From NCBI GenBank assembly GCA_012798455.1, contig JAAZNC010000079.1, forward strand, positions 1 through 34,484: a DNA stretch of 34,484 nt, written 5' to 3'. Both the position numbers and the translations under genes were made by a program. Below are positions 7,822 through 15,813 of this stretch, in pieces. Each line of letters opens with the position of its first letter. Position 1 is the stretch's first letter. Under the pieces are notes generated by a model. The model saw only the letters and a list, made by a program, of their open reading frames with translations. It did no database searches and had not been told where the DNA came from. This DNA is from Chloroflexota bacterium (GTDB taxonomy: Bacteria > Chloroflexota > Anaerolineae > Anaerolineales > Anaerolineaceae).

Positions 7822-9084
7822 ATGCAGACATTGGAAAATACCCTGGCAGTCATCATGGGCGGCGGGCAAGGGACGCGCCTTTACCCGCTCACCCAGCAGC
7901 GCGCCAAACCAGCCGTCCCGTTTGGTGGAAAATATCGCCTGATCGACGTTCCTATCAGCAACTGCATCAATTCGGGCGTTTATAAGATCGCTGTTTTGAC
8001 CCAGTTCAATTCTGTATCTCTCCATCGCCATATTTCCAATACCTATAATTTTGACGCATTCCATTCGGGTTATGTTTCCATTTGGGCAGCCGAACAGACC
8101 GGTGAGAGCAGCGCCTGGTATCAGGGCACGGCGGATGCGGTACGGAAACAGATCTTCGAGATCCGTAGTTCCGGTGTACCTTTTGTGCTCATTCTGGCAG
8201 GCGATCATCTCTATCGCATGAACTATGCTGAAATGGCAGCCTTTCATTGGAGCCGCAATGCGGATGTGACCGTAGCAGTGCAGCCGATCAAGACCGAAGA
8301 TGCTTCTCGTTTCGGAGTTTTAAAAAGGAATGATGAAGAACGCATCATTCGTTTTGCTGAAAAACCGAAGGATGAAGCTACCCTGGCGGAAATGATCAGC
8401 CGCCCGGATGCCGAAAAATCCTATTTTGGATCCATGGGTATCTACATGTTCAACACCGGAGTGTTGTGTGAGCTGTTGGAACATACCAATTATGACGATT
8501 TCGGCAAACACGCCATTCCGGCTGCGATGGATAAATATAACGTGTTTGGCTATTATTACGATGGTTTCTGGGCTGATATTGGGACCATCCGTGCCTTCTA
8601 TGAGATGAATCTGGAATTGACCGATGATGATCCCTCATTTTCTTTGATCGATGAGGGCTGGCCGATTTATACTCACGCCCGTTTTTTACCCGGCACTCAG
8701 ATCGAAAACAGCCATATCAACCATACCCTGCTGGCGGAAGGTTGTTGGATCAAGGATGCCGATATTTCCCATTCCGTCATCGGGCTGCGTAGTCAGGTTC
8801 GTGCCGGTGTGGTCATTAAAGACAGCATTTTAATGGGTGCCGACTACTATGGCTTTTTCCGTTCCCAAGAAGCGGAGATCAGCGGTGTGCCGCTTGGCAT
8901 TGGTTCGGACTGCCATATCGAGGGCGCCATCATCGATAAAAACACCCACATTGGCAGCGGCACGACCATTTTGCCTTTCCCGAGGGGCACGGAGATCGAC
9001 CAACCTGACTGGATGGTGAGGGATGGCATTGTGGTGATACCCAAAAATACCATTCTGCCGCCCGACACACATATTGCGCCCTGA
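7822..9084 (+). CDS. glgC: Glucose-1-phosphate adenylyltransferase
   Basis: The 420-residue enzyme makes ADP-glucose from glucose-1-phosphate and ATP, the committed step of bacterial glycogen synthesis. The N-terminal nucleotidyltransferase signature is intact (GGGQGTRLYPLTQQRAKP, then YRLIDVPISNCINSG), as are the LAGDHLYRM active-site stretch, FAEKPK and FWADIGTI. The C-terminal third is a left-handed beta-helix (hexapeptide-like repeats, VIGLRSQVRAGVVIKDSILMG) that usually carries allosteric sites. Length is normal for the family. The next gene starts 70 bp downstream with its own promoter; no other glycogen gene is in the window. Confidence 0.97.
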   Translation: MQTLENTLAVIMGGGQGTRLYPLTQQRAKPAVPFGGKYRLIDVPISNCINSGVYKIAVLTQFNSVSLHRHISNTYNFDAFHSGYVSIWAAEQTGESSAWYQGTADAVRKQIFEIRSSGVPFVLILAGDHLYRMNYAEMAAFHWSRNADVTVAVQPIKTEDASRFGVLKRNDEERIIRFAEKPKDEATLAEMISRPDAEKSYFGSMGIYMFNTGVLCELLEHTNYDDFGKHAIPAAMDKYNVFGYYYDGFWADIGTIRAFYEMNLELTDDDPSFSLIDEGWPIYTHARFLPGTQIENSHINHTLLAEGCWIKDADISHSVIGLRSQVRAGVVIKDSILMGADYYGFFRSQEAEISGVPLGIGSDCHIEGAIIDKNTHIGSGTTILPFPRGTEIDQPDWMVRDGIVVIPKNTILPPDTHIAP

Positions 9085-9085
9085 C

Positions 9086-9113
9086 TTGAAATCGATTAAA
9101 CTTGTGCTATTGT
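9086..9113 (+). promoter_or_regulatory. Promoter of the P-type ATPase gene
   Basis: TTGAAA (9086-9091) and TATTGT (9108-9113) have a 16-bp spacer, followed by an AGGAG ribosome site before ATG 9155. Confidence 0.5.
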
Positions 9114-9154
9114 CGCGGGATATTTCCAAATAAAGACAATCAATAGGAGTAAAA

Positions 9155-11992
9155 ATGCCTGCAAAGAACAACGCAGAAGTTCAGCGCGCCAGTGACCCGG
9201 ATCTCCAGATCACCTGGCACTCTCTTAGTAGAGAAGAAGTGCTTGACAAACTGCAAGCACCATTGGAAAAGGGGTTGACAAGCAAAGAGGCAGCCGCTCG
9301 CAAAGAAAAATTTGGACTGAATGAATTACAGGAAGGCAAGAAACGTACCTTCCTGAAGATGGTCTTTGATCAACTCAATAATTTCGTTATCATCATGCTG
9401 GTGGTTGCCGCCGCCATTTCAGCTTTTTTGGGTGAATTGGTGGATGCCAGCGCCATCGTAGCCATCGTGGTATTGAATACCATCATGGGGGTGGTGCAGG
9501 AAAGCCGTGCCGAACAGGCGCTGGATGCCCTCAAGAAGATGGCAGCTCCCGAAGCACAGGTCTTGCGCGATGGGCATCGTGTTTCCCTCCCTGCCCGTGA
9601 ACTGGTGCCTGGTGATATTGTCTTTCTGGAAGCGGGCAACTTTGTGCCAGCCGATTTGCGCCTGCTTGAAGCGGTCAACCTGAAGATCGACGAAGCTCCT
9701 CTCACCGGCGAATCGGTTCCGGTCGAAAAGAATGCCACTGAAACGCTGGATGCCGATGCATCGTTGGGTGATCGGCTCAATACCGCTTTCAGTGGTACGG
9801 TCGTTTCTTACGGGCGTGGCAAAGGGGTGGTCATCAGCACCGGTATGAATACCCAGATCGGTCTGATTGCCACCATGCTGCAATCGGTGGAAGAAGAACA
9901 AACCCCACTGCAGATCAAACTGGATCAGTTGGGAAAGCTACTCGGCTATGCCTGTTTGATCATCAGTGGGGTGGTCTTCCTATCTGGCTGGCTACAGGGC
10001 GGTGATGCCCTGGAAATGTTCATGGTGGCGGTCAGCCTGGCGATCGCGGCCGTGCCTGAAGGACTGCCCGCGGTTGTCACCATCAGTTTGGCGTTGGGTA
10101 TGCGTGAGATGGTCAAACGCCACGCGCTCATCCGCCGGTTAGCATCGGTAGAGACGCTTGGTTCTGCCACCGTCATTTGCTCCGATAAGACCGGTACTCT
10201 CACTCAGAATGTCATGACCGTTACTGAGGTGTGGACCGACGGCAAAACTGTCAATATCACCGGCACAGGCTATGTGCCCGAAGGGGATTTCGTGATGGAT
10301 GGCAAGAAGATCGACCTGCACGAAATTCCGGCGGTCAGTACTGCCCTGTGGATTGGTAGTGTCAATAACGATGCTGAACTCGAAGGCATGGAAAACGAGG
10401 GCAAGATCTCATACCGTATCATCGGCGACCCCACCGAGGGTTCTATTCTGGTGGCTGCTGCCAAAGCCGGTGTGCATGCCACGGATCTGAAAAAATCCTA
10501 TCCGCGTGAAGGCGAAATTCCCTTTGATTCCACGCGCAAACGCATGCTTACCGTGCACGAGATCAAGGAACCTGCTCAGAATAAGGAACTACCGTTCAAT
10601 GGCAACGGCAGTAAAGATGCGTACGTGGTGGCTGTTAAAGGGGCTCCTGACGTGGTGCTGAAATTATGCGACCGCTATCAGAAAGCCGATAACACTACCG
10701 CTGCGATGGATGAGGCTGCCCGCCAGCGTATTTTGGATGCCAATGATGGCATGACCAAGAAAGCGCTGCGCGTGCTGGGCATGGCGTACCGGGTGGTTTC
10801 AGCCAAACCAGCCGAGGTCGATAGTGCTCACCTCGAAAAAGACCTGGTCTTTGCCGGACTGGTGGGCATGATCGATCCGGCGCGCGAAGAGGTAAAACCT
10901 GCTTTGTTGAAAGCAGTCGGAGCTGGCATCCGCACTGTTATGATCACGGGCGACTATCCCAATACTGCCAAAGCCATTGCCGAAAGCATCGGTTTGTTGC
11001 GCCCCGGGCACAAGGTTGTCACGGGTGCTGACCTTGAAGCGATGTCGGATGATCAATTGAGCAGGGAAGTGGAGAGCATTGATGTGTTTGCGCGTGTTTC
11101 ACCCGAACACAAGATGCGTATTGTCAACGCCCTGCGCGCCAATGATGAAACGGTCGCCATGACGGGTGATGGTGTCAATGATGCCCCCGCTATCAAGACC
11201 GCCGATATCGGTGTTGCCATGGGCATCACCGGTACGGATGTTGCCAAACAAACCGCTGATATGGTGCTGACGGATGATAATTACGCCAGCATCGTTTCCG
11301 CCGTGGAACAGGGGCGGGTGATCTACAGCAATATCCGCAAGTTCGTCTATTACCTCATCTCCTGTAATATTGCCGAGATCATGATCATTTTCCTGCCCAC
11401 CGTATTGGGAAGGATCATGTTCCCCTTCGCTCCCGAAGGACTGGCGATCTCTTCTCCGCTCAAGCCCATTCAACTGTTGTGGTTGAACCTGGTGACGGAT
11501 GGCGCGCCGGCGCTGGCGCTGGGCACGGAAAAAGGCGATCCCGATATCATGGATCAGGCTCCGCGCCCCAAGAAGGAACCCATCGTAAACCGTTTCATGC
11601 AGATCGGCATCCTGCTCCAGACCGTTGCTATCACAGGTGCCACACTGTTGGCTTATGCCATGGGGCTGCGCTCGGGAAATCAACAGATTGCCGAGACCAT
11701 GGCTTTTGTGACCCTCTCCCTTTCAGAATTGCTGCGTGCCTTTACCGCCCGCTCGGAGCGCTACCCGCTGTTGAAGATGGGTGTATTCAAAAACAAGTGG
11801 ATGAACTATGCTGTGCTGGCTTCTATGCTGCTGGTGCTGGCGGTCATCTATGTTCCCTTCTTCAATGTGATCTTCGATACCGTCCCCCTCACGCTGGTGG
11901 AATGGGAGCAGATCCTCCCCTTGCTGTTGCTGCCCTCGGTTGCAGCGGAACTGGTGAAATACATCGTTTCCGGCAAGAAGAAGACTGCTTAA
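9155..11992 (+). CDS. P2A-type cation-transporting ATPase, probably Ca2+
   Basis: The 945-residue membrane pump has a cation-ATPase N-terminal domain (about 15-85), an actuator domain with TGES (184-187), the phosphorylated Asp344 in CSDKTGTLT, and the hinge TGDGVND (670-676). The M4 motif PEGLP, the M5 stretch SCNIAEIMIIFLP and the M6 stretch NLVTDGAPALALG retain the Glu, Asn/Glu and Asn/Asp positions that form Ca2+ site II in SERCA/PMR1 pumps, so Ca2+ (or Mn2+) export is the most likely activity. Residues 855-940 form the last membrane helices. It is a single-gene unit with its own promoter and terminator. Confidence 0.92.
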   Translation: MPAKNNAEVQRASDPDLQITWHSLSREEVLDKLQAPLEKGLTSKEAAARKEKFGLNELQEGKKRTFLKMVFDQLNNFVIIMLVVAAAISAFLGELVDASAIVAIVVLNTIMGVVQESRAEQALDALKKMAAPEAQVLRDGHRVSLPARELVPGDIVFLEAGNFVPADLRLLEAVNLKIDEAPLTGESVPVEKNATETLDADASLGDRLNTAFSGTVVSYGRGKGVVISTGMNTQIGLIATMLQSVEEEQTPLQIKLDQLGKLLGYACLIISGVVFLSGWLQGGDALEMFMVAVSLAIAAVPEGLPAVVTISLALGMREMVKRHALIRRLASVETLGSATVICSDKTGTLTQNVMTVTEVWTDGKTVNITGTGYVPEGDFVMDGKKIDLHEIPAVSTALWIGSVNNDAELEGMENEGKISYRIIGDPTEGSILVAAAKAGVHATDLKKSYPREGEIPFDSTRKRMLTVHEIKEPAQNKELPFNGNGSKDAYVVAVKGAPDVVLKLCDRYQKADNTTAAMDEAARQRILDANDGMTKKALRVLGMAYRVVSAKPAEVDSAHLEKDLVFAGLVGMIDPAREEVKPALLKAVGAGIRTVMITGDYPNTAKAIAESIGLLRPGHKVVTGADLEAMSDDQLSREVESIDVFARVSPEHKMRIVNALRANDETVAMTGDGVNDAPAIKTADIGVAMGITGTDVAKQTADMVLTDDNYASIVSAVEQGRVIYSNIRKFVYYLISCNIAEIMIIFLPTVLGRIMFPFAPEGLAISSPLKPIQLLWLNLVTDGAPALALGTEKGDPDIMDQAPRPKKEPIVNRFMQIGILLQTVAITGATLLAYAMGLRSGNQQIAETMAFVTLSLSELLRAFTARSERYPLLKMGVFKNKWMNYAVLASMLLVLAVIYVPFFNVIFDTVPLTLVEWEQILPLLLLPSVAAELVKYIVSGKKKTA

Positions 11993-12010
11993 GGAACAGG
12001 ATTAAAAATG

Positions 12011-12043
12011 AAAGGAGCGCTACACATAGGCGCTCCTTTTTTT
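12011..12043. terminator. Two-way intrinsic terminator between the ATPase and rnhB
   Basis: AAAGGAGCGC (12011-12020) / GCGCTCCTTT (12030-12039) is a perfect 10-bp stem with a 9-nt loop and T-tracts on both strands. It ends the ATPase transcript and, from the other side, the rnhB transcript, whose stop codon lies in the T-tract. Confidence 0.9.
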
Positions 12044-12689
12044 ATCCCTGCATGAATTTCATGGGAGCGAAACTCATACGGTGGATCTCACAGGCTCCCC
12101 CGGCTTGCAGGGCTGCGCGGTGCCGGGCGGTGCCATAGCCTTTGTGCTGGGCGAATCCATAGCGCGGGTAGCGCTTATCCAAATCGATCAGCAAGGCATC
12201 CCGGGCGGTTTTTGCCAGTACGGAGGCGGCTGCGATGCTCAATGAGAGTCCATCGCCTTTGGGCAGATTGGTTTGCGGTAATTGGCAATCGGGCAACTGG
12301 ATGTAATCTATCAGCAGGTAATCCGGAGGGTAGTGCAGCTGTTGGATGGCGCGCTGCATGGCAGTGCGGTTGGCGGCTGCGATCCCCAGCTGGTCGATCT
12401 CGTGTGGGTCGGCGGAACCGATGGCCCAGTCTAGGCTCACCGCCTTGATGCAGTCTTTCCAGCGCTCACGCTGTTTAGCCGTCATTTTCTTGGAATCTTT
12501 GACCCCTGCCAGCACGTCCATCACATGCGCATCGGCTGGCAGCACCACCGCGGCTGCGTAGAGCGGTCCTGCCCAGGCACCGCGCCCGGCTTCATCCAGC
12601 CCTGCGATGGTGCCGTAGCCCTGCTCCCACAACTCGCTTTCCAGGTCGATGTTGGGATATTGGATGCGGATGGCGCTGCTACGGCTCAT
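12042..12689 (-). CDS. rnhB: Ribonuclease HII
   Basis: The 215-residue endonuclease cleaves the RNA strand of RNA/DNA hybrids and removes single ribonucleotides from DNA. It has the GLDEAGRGAWAGPLYAAAVV signature with the first catalytic Asp-Glu, the KDSKKMTAKQRE segment, the second acidic strand DYLLIDYI, and the C-terminal SIAAASVLAKTARDALL / YGFAQHKGYGTARH block. I take the start at ATG 12689 (MSRSSAIRIQYPN), which overlaps the 3' end of the upstream glycosyltransferase by 11 bp; an earlier in-frame start would add 14 unrelated residues. The overlap implies translational coupling. Confidence 0.95.
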   Translation of the reverse strand: MSRSSAIRIQYPNIDLESELWEQGYGTIAGLDEAGRGAWAGPLYAAAVVLPADAHVMDVLAGVKDSKKMTAKQRERWKDCIKAVSLDWAIGSADPHEIDQLGIAAANRTAMQRAIQQLHYPPDYLLIDYIQLPDCQLPQTNLPKGDGLSLSIAAASVLAKTARDALLIDLDKRYPRYGFAQHKGYGTARHRAALQAGGACEIHRMSFAPMKFMQG

Positions 12690-13404
12690 GGTCTTTCTTG
12701 ACGGTTTTCCGCCGGATGCGAAACAGGTCACCTGCCATTTGCAGTGAATCGCGCAGGAATCTCACCTTGCTGTGGCTGTCAAAATACCAGTGGATGGGCA
12801 CCTCGTGGATGGTATAACCCAGCTGGCGTGCCAGGTACAGCACCTCCACGTCAAAGGTCCAGCCCTGGATGGTTTGTAAAGGGAACAATTGCTGCGCCGC
12901 GCTGGCGCTGAAGCATTTGAAACCGCACTGCGTATCCTGCAAGCCCGGCAATGCCATGAACTTCACGAAACCGTTGAACACCCTGCCGATGAAATGGCGG
13001 TAAGCCGGCTCGCCAATGCGCTGCGCTCCGGGCGCTTCGCGCGAGGCGATGGCGATATCGCAATTTTCCAGTATGGGGGGGAGGAAGTTGTTCACCTCTG
13101 CGATGGGCATGGAAAGGTCGGCATCGCAGATGAAGCGATAGGCGCCCTGCGCCGCCAGCATGCCGGTCTTGACCGCAATGCCCTTACCGCGCGCTGCGAT
13201 GTGCAAAGCGTGGAAGATCTTGTTCTTCTCTTCGAATTCCTGCGCGATGGCGTAGGTGCGGTCGCTACTGCCATTCTCCACGACCAATACTTCCGCCGTG
13301 TAGGGTTGCTGGCGCAGGAATGCTGCAATCTTCGCCAGGCTGCCCGGCAGGCGCTCCTCTTCGTTATAAGCGGGAATGACGATGGATAAGAACGGCTTGT
13401 TCAT
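12679..13404 (-). CDS. Family 2 glycosyltransferase, dolichyl-phosphate glucosyltransferase-like
   Basis: The 241-residue GT-A enzyme begins with the GT2 strand LSIVIPAYNEEERLPGSL and has VVENGSSDRT (41-50), the metal-binding DADLSMP (94-100), and GLQDTQCGFKCFSA followed by FDVEVLYLARQLGY. These match the DPM1/ALG5-like group, which transfers a sugar from a nucleotide sugar to a polyprenyl phosphate at the membrane. The donor sugar is not predictable. The start ATG 13404 has no ribosome site; a TATAAT lies 11 bases before it on the same strand, so the transcript probably has almost no 5' leader. It is translationally coupled with rnhB. Confidence 0.9.
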   Translation of the reverse strand: MNKPFLSIVIPAYNEEERLPGSLAKIAAFLRQQPYTAEVLVVENGSSDRTYAIAQEFEEKNKIFHALHIAARGKGIAVKTGMLAAQGAYRFICDADLSMPIAEVNNFLPPILENCDIAIASREAPGAQRIGEPAYRHFIGRVFNGFVKFMALPGLQDTQCGFKCFSASAAQQLFPLQTIQGWTFDVEVLYLARQLGYTIHEVPIHWYFDSHSKVRFLRDSLQMAGDLFRIRRKTVKKDHEP

Positions 13405-13426
13405 GGTGAGAACTAATTATACAGGG
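13401..13426. repeat. Direct repeat copy A (start and -10 region of the glycosyltransferase)
   Basis: This 26-bp stretch starts TCATGGTGAGAACTAATTAT and contains, on the minus strand, TATAAT, an 11-bp spacer and the glycosyltransferase start codon. Copy B lies exactly 500 bp away at 13901-13926 and differs at two positions. The two copies flank the DUF1801 gene. Confidence 0.8.
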
Positions 13427-13542
13427 GTTAGCTATCTTTATTGACCGATAAATATTTGGGGAAAAACAAGAATCGGAAAAGTAAGTAGTTTGATGTAGCA
13501 CAGCATGCATAAAGATGGTTTTGCAGATGGCTAATCAAATGC

Positions 13543-13890
13543 TTATTTTGGTATTCCGGCTTTTTCTTTTACTAATTTCAGTTTTTCTATAATACTCGCT
13601 TGCTCTTCCTTGCTGAGTAAATCGAAAACCTTGATATGTCGCGCTGTTTTACCACCACCCTCGAATGAAGCGATTTCTGCTTTCTGAAGACCGACGATGG
13701 AAACACCAAGATTTACCTGATTTTTCAGTGACGCAAGGTAAAATCTTCCCCCATCGTAACCAGGAACACCCCACAAAAAATCTTCAGAAATCCCCAGGAA
13801 GGTCGTGAGAATGAGTTCCCTGAGCTGTTCTAAGATTTGTTTGTGTTCTACCGATTGTTTTTCGAAATATTCGTTTACTTTTTTGTGCAT
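13543..13890 (-). CDS. DUF1801 family protein (YdhG/YdeI-like)
   Basis: The 115-residue soluble protein has the DUF1801 pattern: an N-terminal helix pair (NEYFEKQSVEHKQILEQLRELILTTF), the central ISEDFLWGVPGYDGGRFYLASLKNQVNLGV core and a C-terminal KTARHIKVFDLLSKEE block. The molecular function of the family is not established. I use ATG 13890 because GAGG sits eight bases upstream; ATG 13896 is too close to that site. It lies under a near-exact copy of the glycosyltransferase promoter/start region and is flanked by that repeat on both sides, which suggests recent acquisition. Confidence 0.75.
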   Translation of the reverse strand: MHKKVNEYFEKQSVEHKQILEQLRELILTTFLGISEDFLWGVPGYDGGRFYLASLKNQVNLGVSIVGLQKAEIASFEGGGKTARHIKVFDLLSKEEQASIIEKLKLVKEKAGIPK

Positions 13891-13900
13891 GTTCATTTCC

Positions 13901-13926
13901 TCATGGTGAGAACTGATTATACGGGG
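13901..13926. repeat. Direct repeat copy B, in front of the DUF1801 gene
   Basis: It matches copy A at 24 of 26 positions and again contains TATAAT and ATG on the minus strand. Here that ATG opens only a three-codon frame (Met-Arg-Lys-stop) that overlaps the ribosome site of the DUF1801 gene. Confidence 0.8.
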
Positions 13927-14050
13927 AATAAGATCGGTGACGAGCAGCAGCAATCATGCTGATCTTTTCATTCCCATTTTATATGTATTAATAATAAAGT
14001 TTGGTATTTATCCCTCTCCCAAACCCACCCTCAAGCGGAACGAGGTGTGC

Positions 14051-14085
14051 TATGATGAATAAATGTAATAGCATACAAGGGAGGG
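14051..14085 (+). promoter_or_regulatory. -10 box, small inverted repeat and ribosome site of the 14090 gene
   Basis: TATGAT at 14051-14056 is a fair -10 box; I see no good -35. GCTAT (14050-14054) and ATAGC (14068-14072) form an inverted repeat overlapping it, a possible operator. AAGGGAGGG at 14077-14085 is a strong ribosome site for ATG 14090. Confidence 0.4.
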
Positions 14086-14089
14086 TATT

Positions 14090-14785
14090 ATGTGCGACAT
14101 TCTTAACGAAATTATTGTCGGTGTGCTGTCTGGGATTATTAGTCCAATCATACTCTATGGGGGCAAGATTATGATTACAAAACCGAGATTGAAGATGTCT
14201 AAAGGGTATTGGAAAGAGGGAAAATGGGTTGGATTTGAAAAGAATAAGGCTCATGGCTCAACCTCTATGAATACCGAAGTTGTTTGCGATGGCTATGCTT
14301 TTACCATTTATGGAATCAAAATCGAAAATGAGCATCAGAAGCTTATAGTTAGAGACCCTGCTGAAATTACTTCCACGACAATACAAGTTTTTGATAAAGA
14401 TGGTAATCAAATAATACTAACAAGAGAGTGCCGCTGGTGGTCACATGACTTGTCTGAATTAGACAACTTGTTTGTTTCAACAGACAAAATAGATATTACC
14501 TCAAGAAGAAATCAAATTATTTCGGATGGAGAAAGCCGCAGTTTGGCTATCTATTTTGAACTGGATGCACCAAGCGGTCATTTCAAACTCTTTGCTATTG
14601 ATAGCGATAGAAAGTCAAAATTTTTCAGCGAAGAAAATCGTTTTAAAGGGCAGCCACCTTACTACGCAAAGCTATTTATTAATGGTAAAAATTTTCATAA
14701 AGAATTCAACTTACAGATAATGGACGAGAATTTATCGCCTTTACTTAATGAGATTGAGAACTTTCCATTCTTTGATAAGGAATAA
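14090..14785 (+). CDS. Unknown protein with N-terminal membrane helix
   Basis: The 231-residue protein is not recognised. Residues 5-28 (LNEIIVGVLSGIISPIILYGGKIM) form one membrane helix. The rest is soluble and beta-rich with alternating charged segments and no obvious catalytic motif (VVCDGYAFTIYGIKIEN, AIYFELDAPSGHFKLFAID). The sequence is clearly AT-richer than the flanking core genes. It ends one base before the start of the IS1595-type transposase, whose ribosome site (AAGGA) lies inside its last codons, so the two were probably adapted to be read together. This makes it a candidate passenger gene of the element. Confidence 0.6.
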   Translation: MCDILNEIIVGVLSGIISPIILYGGKIMITKPRLKMSKGYWKEGKWVGFEKNKAHGSTSMNTEVVCDGYAFTIYGIKIENEHQKLIVRDPAEITSTTIQVFDKDGNQIILTRECRWWSHDLSELDNLFVSTDKIDITSRRNQIISDGESRSLAIYFELDAPSGHFKLFAIDSDRKSKFFSEENRFKGQPPYYAKLFINGKNFHKEFNLQIMDENLSPLLNEIENFPFFDKE

Positions 14786-14786
14786 C

Positions 14787-15710
14787 ATGACTGCTGACTT
14801 CTTAGCCATCAGTAAGTTCACTCCCGATCAGGCACGAGAATACCTTGAGTGTATCCGTTGGGGCAAGAATGGTGCAGTCTGCCCTCATTGTGGTTGCACA
14901 ATCACTTATAAGATTACATCAAAGGAATGCTCATCCACACGCAAGGGTGTCTATAAGTGTAAAAAGTATCGCAAGCAATTCACCGTTACTGTCGGGACAA
15001 TCATGGAAGGTGCACATATTCCATTGAATAAATGGCTGATGGCTATATACCTGATGTGTGCCAGCAAGAAAAGCATGTCCGCACATCAGGTACATCGTAT
15101 GCTTAAAGTTACCTATAAAACAGCATGGTTCATGTGCCATCGAATCAGGGAAGCCATGCTACAAGAACCACTGTCCAGTTTATTATCAGGTAACGTGGAA
15201 GTAGATGAAGCCTATGTGGGTGGTAAACATAAAGGGAAACGTGGGCGTGGGGCAGAAGGTAAAACTCCTGTGGTTGCATTAGTAGAAAGAGGGGGAGAGT
15301 TGCGGGCTAAGAAGATAAAACGCCTGACCTCTAAGACATTGAAAGAAGAAATTTATAAGCATGTGAATAGATCAGCACATATTCATACGGATGAGTTCAG
15401 GTCATATAGAGGATTAGATAAAGTATATGCCAGTCATCAAACCGTTCAGCATGGGTGCGGGCAGTATGTAAATGGAAATTGCTATACTAATACAGTTGAG
15501 GGATGGTTTTCTCTATTGAAGCGTGGAGTAAATGGAACATTCCATCATGTAAGTGAAAAGCATCTGGATAGATATGTGGATGAATTTGTTTTCAGATATA
15601 ACAACCGCAAGATTAATGATAGTGAGCGTGCTATTGTAGCAATCAAACAAGTGGGTGGAAAAAGACTTACCTATGAAGTGTTGAAATCAAATGCTACAAT
15701 GGATACATGA
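14787..15710 (+). CDS. IS1595 family (ISXO2-like) transposase
   Basis: The 307-residue transposase has an N-terminal zinc ribbon (Cys32, Cys35, Cys58) and a DDE-type domain with Asp140 in VEVDEAYVGGK, Asp202 in HTDEFRSY, and NTVEGWFSLLKRG (Asn235, Glu238), followed by the family's FVFRYNNRK. The start is ATG 14787 with AAGGA six bases upstream; an earlier in-frame start at 14748 lies in the preceding gene. The fourth zinc ligand, expected three residues after Cys58, is Tyr61 (codon TAT in place of TGT), so the zinc ribbon may be weakened. The frame is otherwise full length. The stop overlaps the start of a small downstream gene (ATGA). Confidence 0.92.
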   Translation: MTADFLAISKFTPDQAREYLECIRWGKNGAVCPHCGCTITYKITSKECSSTRKGVYKCKKYRKQFTVTVGTIMEGAHIPLNKWLMAIYLMCASKKSMSAHQVHRMLKVTYKTAWFMCHRIREAMLQEPLSSLLSGNVEVDEAYVGGKHKGKRGRGAEGKTPVVALVERGGELRAKKIKRLTSKTLKEEIYKHVNRSAHIHTDEFRSYRGLDKVYASHQTVQHGCGQYVNGNCYTNTVEGWFSLLKRGVNGTFHHVSEKHLDRYVDEFVFRYNNRKINDSERAIVAIKQVGGKRLTYEVLKSNATMDT

Positions 15711-15811
15711 GTGAGAAGAAAGATAAGAAACCAACCTTTGAAGAAATTCTAAAAGCGTTGTTAGATGTGAAGCATCCGAAGAAAAAAGATAAGTCTAAGA
15801 AGAAAAGTTAA
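15707..15811 (+). CDS. Small Lys-rich protein overlapping the transposase stop
   Basis: A 34-codon frame begins with ATG overlapping the transposase TGA (ATGA). The product (MSEKKDKKPTFEEILKALL then a Lys-rich tail) has a short acidic-hydrophobic helix PTFEEILKALL and ends in KKKDKSKKKS. The ATGA coupling and the non-random composition suggest a real gene that travels with the transposase. It could help transposase or DNA binding, but I know of no demonstrated role. It ends two bases before the stop of the convergent gene at 15814. Confidence 0.5.
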   Translation: MSEKKDKKPTFEEILKALLDVKHPKKKDKSKKKS

Positions 15812-15813
15812 GG

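Larger units (their letters stand above)
14787..15811 (+). mobile_element. IS1595 (ISXO2-like) insertion element, at least transposase plus small ORF
   Basis: The minimal extent covers the transposase and the overlapping 34-codon gene. I could not find convincing terminal inverted repeats or an 8-bp target duplication, so the outer ends are open; the element may also include the gene at 14090-14785. Confidence 0.55.
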
